DNA of 64,000 bases from Rhizosaccharibacter radicis (GTDB taxonomy: Bacteria; Pseudomonadota; Alphaproteobacteria; Acetobacterales; Acetobacteraceae): assembly GCA_024508355.1 (NCBI GenBank), contig JAMZEJ010000009.1, positions 1 through 64,000 of the forward strand. The letters run 5' to 3'. The notes under the pieces were generated by a model. The model did no database searches and was not told where the DNA came from. It saw only the letters and a program-made list of their open reading frames with translations. Below are positions 27,727 to 37,246 of this stretch, in pieces. The translations under genes were made by a program, and so were the position numbers. Numbering within the stretch: position 1 is the stretch's first letter; each line of letters opens with the position of its first letter.

Positions 27727-28317
27727 TCAATTCGCAGGCAAAATGAAACCGAACGTGGGATAGATCGTGCGTCCCATCCGCCGGCTCGGCGCCCACCAGA
27801 CACGCACCAGGCTCCAATCGTTGCCCGGCGACACGTCCGTCACCGGCACCGCCCGGTCGATGCGCCCAGGCTCCCAGTTCGCGTGCTCCACCATGATCCG
27901 GCGCCGGGCCACCACCGCGCGCACCACCGAAACATGCCCGTCCGGCAGCCGGCCGGTGCGGCGGAACACCAGCACCGCCCCCGGGCGCGGGCGGGCCGAA
28001 TGGGCGAAGCGCCCGTCCGACTGCGCCCACCACCCCGCCGCCGGGCCGCTCAAGGGCAGGCCGGTCACGGAACGGGCATACGGCCCGCATTGCGGTCCCC
28101 CGCCCCCGCACCCGGCGAGCAGCAGCAACGCCGACAGCAACAGGCCGGAGATCGTCGCCGACGCCGGCCAGCGGGCGCGCGCGGGTCCTGCGGCCACCGC
28201 CCGGGACGATGACCGCCCCCGGAGCCGCTGGCGGGCCGCGATGCCCGAAGATGAGGAACGTGGCGGCCCATCCCCGGGAGCGGTGCGCCGATCGGGCCGG
28301 GAGCGCCGGAGGCTCAT
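27727..28317 (-). CDS. CHAP-domain lipoprotein, probable peptidoglycan amidase
   Basis: A 196-residue protein with a basic N terminus, a hydrophobic export segment (about 57-68) and a lipobox LLAGC, so it is likely anchored to a membrane. The CHAP domain follows: catalytic cysteine in CGPYARSVTG, histidine in DGHVSVVRAV and a late HANW. Such domains cleave peptidoglycan peptide or amide bonds, which fits the surrounding murein-recycling genes ampG, dadA and alr. The domain is short. The start at 28317 is the first ATG; a later start would leave the lipobox intact. It is divergent from dadA. Confidence 0.78.
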   Translation of the reverse strand: MSLRRSRPDRRTAPGDGPPRSSSSGIAARQRLRGRSSSRAVAAGPARARWPASATISGLLLSALLLLAGCGGGGPQCGPYARSVTGLPLSGPAAGWWAQSDGRFAHSARPRPGAVLVFRRTGRLPDGHVSVVRAVVARRRIMVEHANWEPGRIDRAVPVTDVSPGNDWSLVRVWWAPSRRMGRTIYPTFGFILPAN

Positions 28318-28540
28318 GCGGATGGCCCCCGGAGGTCGGAAGAGCGGCCTCCCGCGACGACGGCCACCATGCCCAGGTGCAACCCGTCGGCGCCCGGCGC
28401 GGTTCGGGCTTTCCGGTGCGCGGGCGGGCGCACGGCGGGGCCGCCCGCGTGGAGGCGCCCGGTGCGGGCGGCGATGGCCGTTCCGGCGCCCCGGATGCTA
28501 GACAACGCCGTCGCCGCGGCAGCGAGGATGGGAAACGGTC

Positions 28541-29809
28541 ATGCGGGTTGTCATCCTGGGTGCGGGCGTCATCGGCGTCACGTCGGCCTGGTATCTCGCC
28601 CGTCTCGGGCACGAGGTCGAGGTGATCGACCGGCAGCCGGGTGCTGCCATGGAAACCTCGTTCGCCAACGCGGGCCAGGTGTCGCCCGGCTATTCCACGC
28701 CCTGGGCGGCGCCCGGACTGCCGCGCAAGGTGGCGGGCTGGATGATGCGCAAGCACAGCCCGCTGGTGATCCGCCCGCGGCTCGACCCCACGATGCTGCG
28801 CTGGATGACGCAGCTGCTGCGCAACTGCACGCCCGAGGCCTACGACCTCAACAAGAGCCGGATGCTCAGGCTCGCCGAATACAGCCGAGACTGCCTGGGC
28901 GACCTCCGGCACGAGACCGGGCTGCGCTACGACGACCGCCAGGGCGGCCTGATCCAGCTGTTCCGCACGGACGCGCAGCTCGAGCACGCGGCCGAGGATA
29001 TGCGCATCCTGGCGGAAAGCGGCGTGCCCCACGAGCTGCTGGACGTGGATGGCGTGCTCAGGCACGAGCCGGGGCTGCGCGGCGCCCGGGACCGTCTCAA
29101 AGGTGGCCTCCGCCTGCCGGGCGACGAGAGCGGCGACGCCCATCTGTTCACCCGCCGCCTGGCCGAACTGGCCGAAGCGCAGGGCGTCCGGTTCCGCTAC
29201 GACACGTCGGTGGCGGCGTTCGACGCCAAGGGCGACCGGGTGCTGGCCGTGCACTGCAACGGACCGGAGGGTGCCGCGCGGATCGAGGCCGACGCCTTCG
29301 TGGCCGCCGCCGGCTCCTGGACGCCCATCATGCTCAGGCCGCTCGGGATCGAGCTGCCGGTCTATCCGGTGAAGGGCTATTCCCTCACCGTGCCGCTGAC
29401 GGACGAGAGCCGCGCGCCGCGCTCCACCGTCAACGACGAGAGCTACAAGGTGGCGATGACCCGCCTCGGCGACCGCATCCGCATCGGCGGCACCGCGGAG
29501 CTCGCGGGCTACGACCTGCGGCTGCGGCCCGCCCGGCGGGAAACGCTGGCGCTGAGCTTCGGCGAGCTGTTCGGCGGGGGCGACCTGTCGCGCGCCTCCT
29601 ACTGGACCGGGCTGCGCCCCAACACGCCCGACGGCACCCCCATCGTCGGGCATTCCGGCCGCTACGGGAATCTGTGGCTCAACACCGGGCACGGCACCCT
29701 GGGCTGGACCATGGCCTGCGGTTCCGGACGGCTGCTGGCCGACTTGCTGTCGAACCGACGCCCCAACATCGAGCACGCCGACCTGGGACTCGGGCGATAC
29801 GCCGCCTGA
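28541..29809 (+). CDS. dadA: D-amino acid dehydrogenase small subunit
   Basis: A 422-residue FAD enzyme with the N-terminal dinucleotide motif GAGVIGVTSAWYLARLGHEV. It shows the DadA hallmarks SFANAGQVSPGYSTPWAAPG and a C-terminal PDGTPIVGHSGRYGNLWLNTGHGTLGW. It oxidises D-alanine and other D-amino acids to keto acids at the inner membrane, feeding electrons to the respiratory chain. Alanine racemase 4 kb away could supply D-alanine, as in classical dadAX pairs, though they are not one operon here. A GGGAAAC element precedes the ATG. It converges with ampG. Confidence 0.95.
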   Translation: MRVVILGAGVIGVTSAWYLARLGHEVEVIDRQPGAAMETSFANAGQVSPGYSTPWAAPGLPRKVAGWMMRKHSPLVIRPRLDPTMLRWMTQLLRNCTPEAYDLNKSRMLRLAEYSRDCLGDLRHETGLRYDDRQGGLIQLFRTDAQLEHAAEDMRILAESGVPHELLDVDGVLRHEPGLRGARDRLKGGLRLPGDESGDAHLFTRRLAELAEAQGVRFRYDTSVAAFDAKGDRVLAVHCNGPEGAARIEADAFVAAAGSWTPIMLRPLGIELPVYPVKGYSLTVPLTDESRAPRSTVNDESYKVAMTRLGDRIRIGGTAELAGYDLRLRPARRETLALSFGELFGGGDLSRASYWTGLRPNTPDGTPIVGHSGRYGNLWLNTGHGTLGWTMACGSGRLLADLLSNRRPNIEHADLGLGRYAA

Positions 29810-29819
29810 ACCGCCCCGG

Positions 29820-31142
29820 TCAGGCTTGCGGCCGGGGCTCCGGGACCGCCGGCGGCAGGCCGCCCGGATACCGGCTCAGCAGCCACGACATGATCGCGAT
29901 GCCGGGCAGGCAGCACAGCATGGTCAGCCCGAAATAGCGGGTCCAGCCGAGCGCCTCGGCCAGCACGCCGCTGGTGCCGCCCAGCGTGCGCCAGGCCACC
30001 GGGGCCAGCGACGACAGCAGGGCGAACTGGGTGGCGGTGTAGCGGAGCGAGCAGAGCCTCGACAGGTAGGTGCCGAAGGTGGTGGCGGCCATCACCTCGG
30101 CGAAGCCCTCGATCACCACCTTGGCGAACAACAGGGGCACCGACGCCCCGGTCCGCGCCATCGCCACGTAGAGGCCGATCGACGCCATCTGCAGGCAGGC
30201 GGTGAGGATCAGCGTGCGTCCCAGCCCCAGCCGCGCCACCAGCACGCCGCTGGCCGCCGCCCCTGCCAGCGCCGCCGCCAGCGCGGGCAACAGGTTGGCC
30301 TGCGCCACGGCGGCCGGCGACAGCCCGAGCCGGTGATAGAACGGATAGGCCATGCTGTCGGCGAGCTGGGTGCCGAGATTGGCCACCAGCACGAAGGCGA
30401 TCACCGCCCCCACCGCCGGCCGGCCCAGCAGGTCGCGGAACGGCAGCACCACCCGCTGCCGCAGCGCATCGCGCCAGTCGCGCGGGACGGCGGACACGGG
30501 CACCACCGGCTCCGGCGACCACAGCGCCGCCACGGGCCCCGACAGGCTCAGGAGCGCCATGCACAGGAGGCTCCCGTGCCAGCCGATCCGGGTGGCGAGC
30601 CAGATGGCGCCCCCCCCGGAACACAGCATGGCGATCCGGTATCCCCAGCTGTAGGCGCCGAGCGCCGCGGCCTGGAAGCGCGGCGCGAAGCTCTCGATGC
30701 GCCAGGCGTCGATCAGGACGTCCTGGGTCGCGGAAAAGAACGCCAGGCAGAGCGCCGTGATCGCCACCGGCCAGAGCCCGCGCGAAGGGTCGCACCAGGA
30801 CAGTGCCAGGATGGACGCCGCGAGCGCCGCCTGCACCGGCAGCATCCAGCCGCGCCGCCGCCCCATCCGGCGGAAGATCGCGGGCGGCATCCGGTCCAGC
30901 ACCGGCGCCCACAGGAACTTCAACAGATAGGGCATCCCGAAGAACGCGGCCGCGCCGATCGCCTTGAGCGAGACATGGCTCTCGCTCAGCCATTGCTGGA
31001 CCGTGGAGAAGGTCAGCAGCAGCGGCAGTCCGGACGCGAAGCCGAACAGCCCCATGCGCAGCATCGGTACCGCGCGGAGACGGTCCGGCCTGCTGGCGGG
31101 ATCGCTTCGGGCGGCCGGGTCCTCGGTTTCGGAAAACAGCAT
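29820..31142 (-). CDS. ampG: AmpG-family muropeptide permease (MFS)
   Basis: A 440-residue polytopic transporter. AmpG landmarks are the opening MLRMGLFGFASGLPLLLTFSTVQ, the KFLWAPVLDRMP loop between helices 2 and 3, RRRGWMLPVQ, and SATQDVLIDAWRIE in helix 4. It imports anhydro-muropeptides from the periplasm for recycling. Context supports this: murU, a CHAP amidase, alr and dadA lie nearby. The stop is 10 bp from the dadA stop, so they converge closely and may share a termination signal. Start ATG 31142 gives a typical family length. Confidence 0.92.
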   Translation of the reverse strand: MLFSETEDPAARSDPASRPDRLRAVPMLRMGLFGFASGLPLLLTFSTVQQWLSESHVSLKAIGAAAFFGMPYLLKFLWAPVLDRMPPAIFRRMGRRRGWMLPVQAALAASILALSWCDPSRGLWPVAITALCLAFFSATQDVLIDAWRIESFAPRFQAAALGAYSWGYRIAMLCSGGGAIWLATRIGWHGSLLCMALLSLSGPVAALWSPEPVVPVSAVPRDWRDALRQRVVLPFRDLLGRPAVGAVIAFVLVANLGTQLADSMAYPFYHRLGLSPAAVAQANLLPALAAALAGAAASGVLVARLGLGRTLILTACLQMASIGLYVAMARTGASVPLLFAKVVIEGFAEVMAATTFGTYLSRLCSLRYTATQFALLSSLAPVAWRTLGGTSGVLAEALGWTRYFGLTMLCCLPGIAIMSWLLSRYPGGLPPAVPEPRPQA

Positions 31143-31906
31143 CGGCGCCGGTGGTAGGGCCCGCGGTGGCGAGGAACAAGCGCGGCTGACGGCGAAGGGG
31201 GGAAAAGGCGACGAGGAGGGACGTTCCGGGCGGTGCGACGCGGAACGGGCGGGTCGCGCACCGATCGGCCGGCGAGCCCTCCGGCCTCCGCGTCGCCCTG
31301 GCCCGGCGAGGTGCCGGCGGTCTCGGACGATGGCGCCGGTCCGGCAAAGGTTTCGGCCGCGCGATGATCCGACCCGCCGTCCGGCCGTCGCCCGCGGCGA
31401 TCTGCGCGCGGCGATCCGGGCAGGGTGCGACGGGCGCGCCGAGGCGGCGATGCGTGGCGCCCCCCCCCCCCGCTCCCGGCCAGCAGGGTCCGCGGCGCGG
31501 ACCGCGAACGATGGTCCGCAGGATCGCGTCTTTCAAACGCCCGGAAGATCGTCGTCCGGTTTGTTGCTGCGCAGCATTTGATCTTTCGCGATCATCGCGC
31601 GCATCGTCTTGCCAGCGGCGATGGCGGCGAGGGACCGCATCGGCGGAGTAATCTACTATTTTACTAATTATCGGCGCGTGCTAGGCGTCGATCAAGCAAT
31701 CAAGGGCCGCCGACGAAACGGCATCGCCCAGAAGGGGAACGGGGCGCCGTCCGATGCGCCCGGGGAGGACGGAACGTGAAAACGTTTGCCTGTCGCATCC
31801 ATCACGCATGGCCGGCCCCCCATCGGGTCCTGCCGTGCCCGCGGCCCTTTGCCCGGCGATCCCCCGGCACCTGATCGCGACAGCACCAAGAAACCGGGAG
31901 GAAGAA
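31143..31906. other. Long spacer upstream of the sugar ABC operon
   Basis: About 760 bp. It contains a C12 tract at 31460-31471 and an AT-rich patch at 31649-31671 that stands out from the surroundings and is the best candidate for the operon promoter or operator. Open frames cross the gap but none has a recognisable protein. Confidence 0.5.
31649..31671. promoter_or_regulatory. AT-rich candidate promoter/operator with TACTA repeats
   Basis: A 23-bp AT-rich stretch in GC-rich DNA, carrying TACTA at 31654-31658 and again at 31662-31666. It lies about 240 bp before the YtfQ-like start. It might bind the FCD GntR regulator encoded after the operon, but the sequence is not a clear GntR palindrome. 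Confidence 0.35.
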
Positions 31907-32893
31907 GTGAACAACAGGAACAGGCTGCCGTCGGTGACCCTGGCCGCGTCCGCGCTCGCCATGTCCCTCCTCGGCGCCGCCGCGGCGCGGGCCGAGGGGC
32001 TGGTGGTGGGCTTCTCGCAGATCGGCTCCGAGTCGGGCTGGCGGGCGGCGGAGACCACCGTCACCAAGCAGGACGCCAAGAAGAACGGCGACACGGTGAA
32101 GATCGCCGACGCCCAGCAGAAGCAGGAGAACCAGATCAAGGCGATCCGCTCCTTCATCGCGCAGGGCGTAGACGGCATCTTCCTCGCCCCGGTGGTGGCG
32201 ACGGGCTGGCACCAGGTGCTGAGCGAGGCCCGGGACGCCAAGATCCCCGTGATCCTGCTGGATCGCGACATCGATCCCGCCGACAAGCCGCTTTATCTGA
32301 CGGCCGTCACCTCGGACAGCGTGCACGAGGGCGCCGTGGCCGGCGACTGGCTGGTGAAGACCGTCGGCGCGAAGCCCTGCAACGTGGTGGAGATCGAGGG
32401 CACGGTCGGCGCCAGCGTGGCGGCGAATCGCAAGGAGGGCTTCGACGACGAGGTCAAGAAGCAGCCCAACATCAAGATCATCCGCTCGGAAACGGGCGAC
32501 TTCACCCGCTCGCAGGGCAAGCAGGTGATGGAAAGCTTCATCAAGGCCGAGAACGGCGGCAAGAACATCTGCGCCGTCTACGCCCACAACGACGACATGA
32601 TGATCGGCGCCATCCAGGCCATGAAGGAAGCGGGGCTGAAGCCCGGCTCCGACATCCTCACCGTGTCGGTCGATTCCGTGCCGGACATGTTCCGCGCGAT
32701 GATCGCGCACGATGCCAACGCGACCGTCGAGCTGACGCCCGACATGGCTGGCCCCGCCTTCGTCGCGCTGGGCGCCTACAAGTCCAAGGGCACCGTGCCG
32801 CCCAAGTGGATCGAAACGAAGTCGGTACTGCACACCTCCGCCGACGGCGACCTCCAGCAGGTGCTCGATCAGAAGAAGGACCTCGGCTACTGA
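31907..32893 (+). CDS. ytfQ: YtfQ-like sugar ABC transporter periplasmic binding protein
   Basis: A 328-residue periplasmic binding protein with a signal peptide ending ARA-EG. It begins its mature fold with LVVGFSQIGSESGWR, the opening of the galactofuranose-binding YtfQ. DRDIDPADKPLYLTAV and GDFTRSQGKQVMESFI are also characteristic. The GTG start at 31907 has an excellent GGGAGGAAG site 2-7 bp upstream, which settles it over earlier ATGs. The stop overlaps the ATG of the ATPase gene (ATGA-like overlap), so the four genes form one translationally coupled operon. Galactofuranose or a related pentose/hexose is the probable ligand by family. Confidence 0.92.
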   Translation: MNNRNRLPSVTLAASALAMSLLGAAAARAEGLVVGFSQIGSESGWRAAETTVTKQDAKKNGDTVKIADAQQKQENQIKAIRSFIAQGVDGIFLAPVVATGWHQVLSEARDAKIPVILLDRDIDPADKPLYLTAVTSDSVHEGAVAGDWLVKTVGAKPCNVVEIEGTVGASVAANRKEGFDDEVKKQPNIKIIRSETGDFTRSQGKQVMESFIKAENGGKNICAVYAHNDDMMIGAIQAMKEAGLKPGSDILTVSVDSVPDMFRAMIAHDANATVELTPDMAGPAFVALGAYKSKGTVPPKWIETKSVLHTSADGDLQQVLDQKKDLGY

Positions 32894-34437
32894 TGTCCGC
32901 GACGCCGGATCCCGTCCCGCTCCTGGAGATCAGGGGACTCGGCAAGAGCTTCGGCTCGATCCGCGTCCTGCACGAGGTCGATCTCCTGCTGCGCGCGGGG
33001 GAGATCCACGCGCTGCTGGGCGAGAACGGGGCCGGCAAGTCGACCCTCATCAAGTGCGTGACCGGCGTCCACGGGCGGGACGCCGGCACGGTGCGGCTCG
33101 GGGGCCGCGACATCGCGCCGCGCACCACCGAGGAGGCGCTCGCCGCCGGGCTCGCCACCGTCTACCAGGAGGTGAACCTGCTGCCGAACCTTTCGGTGGC
33201 GCAGAACCTCTATCTGGGCCGCCAGCCGACGCGGTTCGGCATCGTGCAGGGCGCCGCGATGCGCCGTCGCGGCGCCGAGCTGCTGCGCGGCTTCGGCCTC
33301 GACATCGACCTGTCCCGCCCCCTCGGCTCCTATTCGGTGGCGGTCCAGCATGTCTGCGCGATCGCGCGCGCGGTGGACGCGCAGGCCCGCGTGCTGATCC
33401 TCGACGAGCCCACCGCCAGCCTCGACAGTCACGAGGTCGAGGTGCTGCTCGGCGTGATGCGCCAGCTGGCGGGGCGCGGGCTCGCCATCCTGTTCGTCAC
33501 CCACTTCCTCGATCAGGTCTATGCGGTGTGCGACCGCATCACCGTGCTGCGCAACGGCCGGCTGGTGGGCGAGCGCGCTTGCGCCGCCCTGCCCCGCATG
33601 GAGCTGGTGCGCATGATGCTCGGGCGCGACCTCGAGGAAACCGTTTCCGGGCGCGCCGTGGCCGAGGGCGCGACGCGCGAGCGCATCGGCCGCTTCCGCG
33701 GTCTCGGGCGCCGGGGAGCCGTCGCGCCGTTCGATCTGGACCTGCATCGCGGCGAGGTGGTGGGGCTGGCCGGGCTGCTCGGCTCCGGCCGCACCGAAAC
33801 CGTCCGCCTGGTGTTCGGCGCGGACAAGCCCGACGCCGGACGGGCGGAGATCGACGACAGGCCGGTGCGGCTGCATTCGCCGCGCGACGGGCTGCGCCAC
33901 CGGCTGGGCTATTGCCCGGAAGAGCGCAAGACCGAAGGCATCGTCGCCGAGCTCACGGTGCGCGAGAACATCGTGCTGGCCCTGCAGGCCCGACGCGGGC
34001 TGCTGCGCCCGATCCCCCGCCGCGAACAGGACGAGATCGCCCGGCGCTTCATCCGTCTGCTCGACATCCGTCCCGCCGATCCCGAACGCCCGATCGGGCT
34101 CCTGTCGGGCGGCAACCAGCAGAAGGCGCTGCTGGCGCGCTGGCTCGCCACCGAGCCGCGCATCCTGATCCTGGACGAGCCGACCCGCGGCATCGATGTC
34201 GGCGCGCATGCAGAGATCATCCGGCTGATCCGCGAGCTGTGCGCCGACGGGCTGGCGCTGCTGGTGGTGTCGTCGGAGCTCGACGAGATCGTCACCTATG
34301 CCGACCGGGTGGTGGTGCTGCGCGACCGCGTGCAGGTCGCGAGCCTGGAAGGGGAAGCCATCTCCGTGTCGTCCATCCTCCATGCCATCGCCGAGGGCGA
34401 CGGCGCGGCGTCCGCCGACGCGGGAGCCGCCGCATGA
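32893..34437 (+). CDS. ytfR: YtfR-like sugar ABC transporter ATP-binding protein (two ABC domains)
   Basis: A 514-residue protein with tandem ABC domains, as in the monosaccharide import family. The first has Walker A GENGAGKSTLIK and LILDEPTASLDS. Its signature motif is weak. The second has a degenerate Walker A (GSGRTETVR, without the lysine), a good LSGGNQQKALLARWL signature and LILDEPTRGIDVGA. One active and one weak site is normal for this family. It powers the YtfT/YjfF channel. It overlaps genes on both sides by 1-4 bp. Confidence 0.94.
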   Translation: MSATPDPVPLLEIRGLGKSFGSIRVLHEVDLLLRAGEIHALLGENGAGKSTLIKCVTGVHGRDAGTVRLGGRDIAPRTTEEALAAGLATVYQEVNLLPNLSVAQNLYLGRQPTRFGIVQGAAMRRRGAELLRGFGLDIDLSRPLGSYSVAVQHVCAIARAVDAQARVLILDEPTASLDSHEVEVLLGVMRQLAGRGLAILFVTHFLDQVYAVCDRITVLRNGRLVGERACAALPRMELVRMMLGRDLEETVSGRAVAEGATRERIGRFRGLGRRGAVAPFDLDLHRGEVVGLAGLLGSGRTETVRLVFGADKPDAGRAEIDDRPVRLHSPRDGLRHRLGYCPEERKTEGIVAELTVRENIVLALQARRGLLRPIPRREQDEIARRFIRLLDIRPADPERPIGLLSGGNQQKALLARWLATEPRILILDEPTRGIDVGAHAEIIRLIRELCADGLALLVVSSELDEIVTYADRVVVLRDRVQVASLEGEAISVSSILHAIAEGDGAASADAGAAA

Positions 34438-35465
34438 GCGCCGCAGTGGACGCTCCGCCGCGCCGCGCTGCGTGGCGGGTGCCGCGCAAGGCGCTGCCGC
34501 AGCTGGCGGCGCTGCTGGCGATCCTGCTGCTCGACCGCGCGGTGTCGCCGCAGTTCTTCCATGTCGGCCTGTCCGGCGGCCGGCTGTTCGGCAGCCTGAT
34601 CGACGTGCTCAACCACGGCGCGCCGGTGGCGATGCTGTCGCTCGGCATGGTGCTGGTGATCGCCACCGGCGGCATCGACCTGTCGGTGGGCGCGGTGATG
34701 GCGATCTCGGGCGCGCTCGCCGCGAGCCTCGCGGACTCGCATCCGCTGCCCGTGACCCTCGGCGCCGCGCTCGCGGTGGGGCTGGTCTGCGGCGTGTGGA
34801 ACGGCCTCCTGGTGGCGTGGCTGCGCATCCAGCCGATCGTCGCCACGCTGATCCTGATGGTGGCCGGCCGCGGCGTGGCGCAGCTGATCACGGAAGGCCG
34901 CATCCGCACCTTCTCCTCGCACGGGCTCGCCTGGTTCGGCGGCGGCTCCGTGCTGGGCGTGCCGGCGGCGGTGGTGGTCACCGCGGCGGCCACGGTGCTG
35001 ACGCTGGCGCTGGTGCGCGGCACGGCGCTCGGCCTCATGGTGGAAGCGACCGGCGGCAACGCACGCGCTTCGCGCCTTGCCGGCATCGACACCCGCGCCA
35101 TGACGGTCGCCGTGTATGCCTGGTCCGGCCTTTGCGCGGCCGTGGCGGGCATCCTCGCCGCCGCGGACATCCTGGGGGCGGACGCCAACAATGCCGGGCT
35201 CTATCTGGAGCTGGACGCCATCCTGGCGGTGGTGATCGGTGGCACCTCGCTGCTGGGCGGCCGGTTCAGCATCGGGCTCGCGGTGGTGGGCGCACTGATC
35301 ATCCAGGCGATGAACACCGGCATCCTGCTGTCGGGGCTGCCGGCCGAGTTCAACCTCGTGGTGAAGGCGCTGGTGGTGCTGGCGGTGCTGCTGGCGCAGT
35401 CGCCCCGGCTGAAGGCGCTCGGCCTACGACGGCCGGGCGCGCGGGCGACGGGAGCCACGCCATGA
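34434..35465 (+). CDS. ytfT: YtfT-like sugar ABC transporter permease
   Basis: A 343-residue polytopic permease of the RbsC/YtfT family. The conserved motif VIATGGIDLSVGAVMAISGA lies near the end of the second hydrophobic region. A late GGTSLLGG segment marks the coupling region toward the C terminus. It pairs with YjfF to form a heterodimeric channel. It overlaps ytfR by 4 bp (ATGA) and yjfF by 4 bp. Confidence 0.94.
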   Translation: MSAAVDAPPRRAAWRVPRKALPQLAALLAILLLDRAVSPQFFHVGLSGGRLFGSLIDVLNHGAPVAMLSLGMVLVIATGGIDLSVGAVMAISGALAASLADSHPLPVTLGAALAVGLVCGVWNGLLVAWLRIQPIVATLILMVAGRGVAQLITEGRIRTFSSHGLAWFGGGSVLGVPAAVVVTAAATVLTLALVRGTALGLMVEATGGNARASRLAGIDTRAMTVAVYAWSGLCAAVAGILAAADILGADANNAGLYLELDAILAVVIGGTSLLGGRFSIGLAVVGALIIQAMNTGILLSGLPAEFNLVVKALVVLAVLLAQSPRLKALGLRRPGARATGATP

Positions 35466-36439
35466 ACAGCCGCCTTCCGGTGATCGTCACGACGATCGTG
35501 TTTCTGCTGGGCTTCGCCGGCTGCGGCCTGCATTTCCCGCATTTCGCGTCCACCCGGGTGGTGGGCAACCTGCTGACCGACAACGCCTATCTGGGCGTGA
35601 TGGCGGTAGGGATGACCTTCGTGATCATCTCGGGCGGCATCGACCTGTCGGTCGGCGCCGTGCTCGGCTTCACCACCGTGTTCCTGGCCATCGCGATCGG
35701 CAGGCTCGGCATCCCGCCCCTGCTGGCCTTCGTGCTGGTGCTGCTGCTGGCGGGCGCGTTCGGCGCGGCGATGGGCGCCCTGATCCAGTTCCTGGAAATG
35801 CCGCCCTTCATCGTCACGCTGGCGGGGATGTTCCTGGCGCGGGGCGCGAGCTTCCTGTTGTCCACCCAGTCGATCCCGGTGGGCGCGCCGCTCTACGACA
35901 CGCTCAACGCCTTCGCGCTGCATCTTCCCGGCGGCGGCCGGCTCACCTTCATCACCCTGCTGATGCTGGCGGTGTTCGCGGGCGGCATCGTGCTGCTGCA
36001 CTTCACCCGCTTCGGGTCCTATGTCTATGCGCTGGGCGGCAGCCGCGCTTCCACCGCGCTGATGGGCATCCCGGTGGCGCGCACCACCATCCGCATCTAC
36101 GCGCTGTCGGGGCTGCTGGCCGGCCTGTCGGGCATCGTGTTCTCGCTCTACACCTCGTCCGGCTATTCGCTGTCGGGCGTCGGCAACGAGCTGGACGCCA
36201 TCGCGGCGGTGGTGATCGGCGGCACGCTGCTGAGCGGTGGGGTCGGCACGCTGTTCGGCACGTTCGTGGGCGTGCTGATCGAGGGCCTGATCCAGACCTA
36301 CATCACCTTCGACGGCACGCTGTCGAGCTGGTGGGCCAAGATCGTCACGGGCGCGCTGTTGTTCGCCTTCATCGCCTTCCAGAGGCTGATGTCGGGCGGC
36401 GGCTTCCGCCGTTCGCGCGCGGGCGCGGCCGCCGCCTGA
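35462..36439 (+). CDS. yjfF: YjfF-like sugar ABC transporter permease
   Basis: A 325-residue permease, the second half of the channel. It has the same family motif (FVIISGGIDLSVGAVLGFTT) and MPPFIVTLAGMFLARG, which is characteristic of YjfF. GGTLLSGGVGTLFGT lies near the C terminus. It closes the four-gene operon; its stop is 10 bp from the stop of the convergent GntR gene. No sugar kinase or catabolic enzyme follows, so the fate of the sugar is not visible here. Confidence 0.94.
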   Translation: MNSRLPVIVTTIVFLLGFAGCGLHFPHFASTRVVGNLLTDNAYLGVMAVGMTFVIISGGIDLSVGAVLGFTTVFLAIAIGRLGIPPLLAFVLVLLLAGAFGAAMGALIQFLEMPPFIVTLAGMFLARGASFLLSTQSIPVGAPLYDTLNAFALHLPGGGRLTFITLLMLAVFAGGIVLLHFTRFGSYVYALGGSRASTALMGIPVARTTIRIYALSGLLAGLSGIVFSLYTSSGYSLSGVGNELDAIAAVVIGGTLLSGGVGTLFGTFVGVLIEGLIQTYITFDGTLSSWWAKIVTGALLFAFIAFQRLMSGGGFRRSRAGAAAA

Positions 36440-36448
36440 GGGTCCTGC

Positions 36449-37246
36449 TCAGCCTTCCTCGTCCGGGGGGAAGGTGAGCAGCTCGATCCGCGCGATCGGC
36501 CGCGGATAAAGGCCCTGAAGGTTGGTCCAGCCCTGGCGGATCACCGCGATCATGGCGTCGCTCGCCGCCTGCGGATCGCGCGCCTCGATGGCATCCACGA
36601 TGGCGGCGTGCTGTTGCAGCACGAGGTGCTCCAGCGGCGGGTCGTGGTCGGGCGCGCTCATCGCCAGGGACGCGGTGAGCGCGGTGCCGGTCACGGCCGC
36701 GAGCGAGGCCATGAAGCTGTTGCCGGACATCCCCAGGATCAGCTTGTGGAACTCGACATCGGCGTCGACGAAGCCGTGCTCGCGCTTCGGATCGTCATGC
36801 ATCATCGCCACCAGCTCGCGCAGGCGGATCACGTCGGCGCCGGTGCGATGGGTGGCCGCCAGCGCCGCCGCCAGCGGCTCGATGCTCTGGCGGATCTCCA
36901 GCAGCATGCCGAGCAGCGACCGCGACAGGCCCACTTCCATGCGCCAGCCGAGCAGATCGGCATCGAACATGTTCCAGTGGGCTTCTTCCAGCACCCGGGT
37001 GCCGATGCGGGCGCGGGCCGCGATCATGCCCTTGGCCGCGAGGGTCTGCAGCGCCTCGCGGATCGTGGTGTGCGACAGGTCGAGCGCGCGCATCAGCTCC
37101 TCCTTGGGAGGCAGCAGCGAGCCGACCGGATAATCGCCGCGCACGATCGCCGATCCGATCCGGTGCAGGGCGAGATCGTGCGCCGCGCGCCGGCGCTTGA
37201 CCGGACGGCCCAGCTCGATCGCGGGACGTCGTGGGCGAGGAGACAT
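36449..37246 (-). CDS. FCD-family GntR transcriptional regulator
   Basis: A 265-residue regulator. The N-terminal winged helix includes LHRIGSAIVRGDYPVGSLLPPKEELMRAL and SHTTIREALQTLAAKGMI, and the C-terminal FCD ligand domain has FVDADVEFHKLILGMSGN with its metal-type acidic and histidine residues. It resembles DgoR/FadR-type regulators of sugar-acid and sugar uptake. Its position, convergent with the sugar ABC operon, suggests it controls that operon. ATG 37246 begins MSPRPRRPA; an in-frame ATG upstream near 37293 is possible and neither has a strong ribosome site. Confidence 0.88.
   Translation of the reverse strand: MSPRPRRPAIELGRPVKRRRAAHDLALHRIGSAIVRGDYPVGSLLPPKEELMRALDLSHTTIREALQTLAAKGMIAARARIGTRVLEEAHWNMFDADLLGWRMEVGLSRSLLGMLLEIRQSIEPLAAALAATHRTGADVIRLRELVAMMHDDPKREHGFVDADVEFHKLILGMSGNSFMASLAAVTGTALTASLAMSAPDHDPPLEHLVLQQHAAIVDAIEARDPQAASDAMIAVIRQGWTNLQGLYPRPIARIELLTFPPDEEG

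Noticed and set aside
31754..31906. Longer N terminus for the YtfQ-like protein
   Set aside because: The GTG at 31907 has a much better ribosome site and directly precedes a normal signal peptide.
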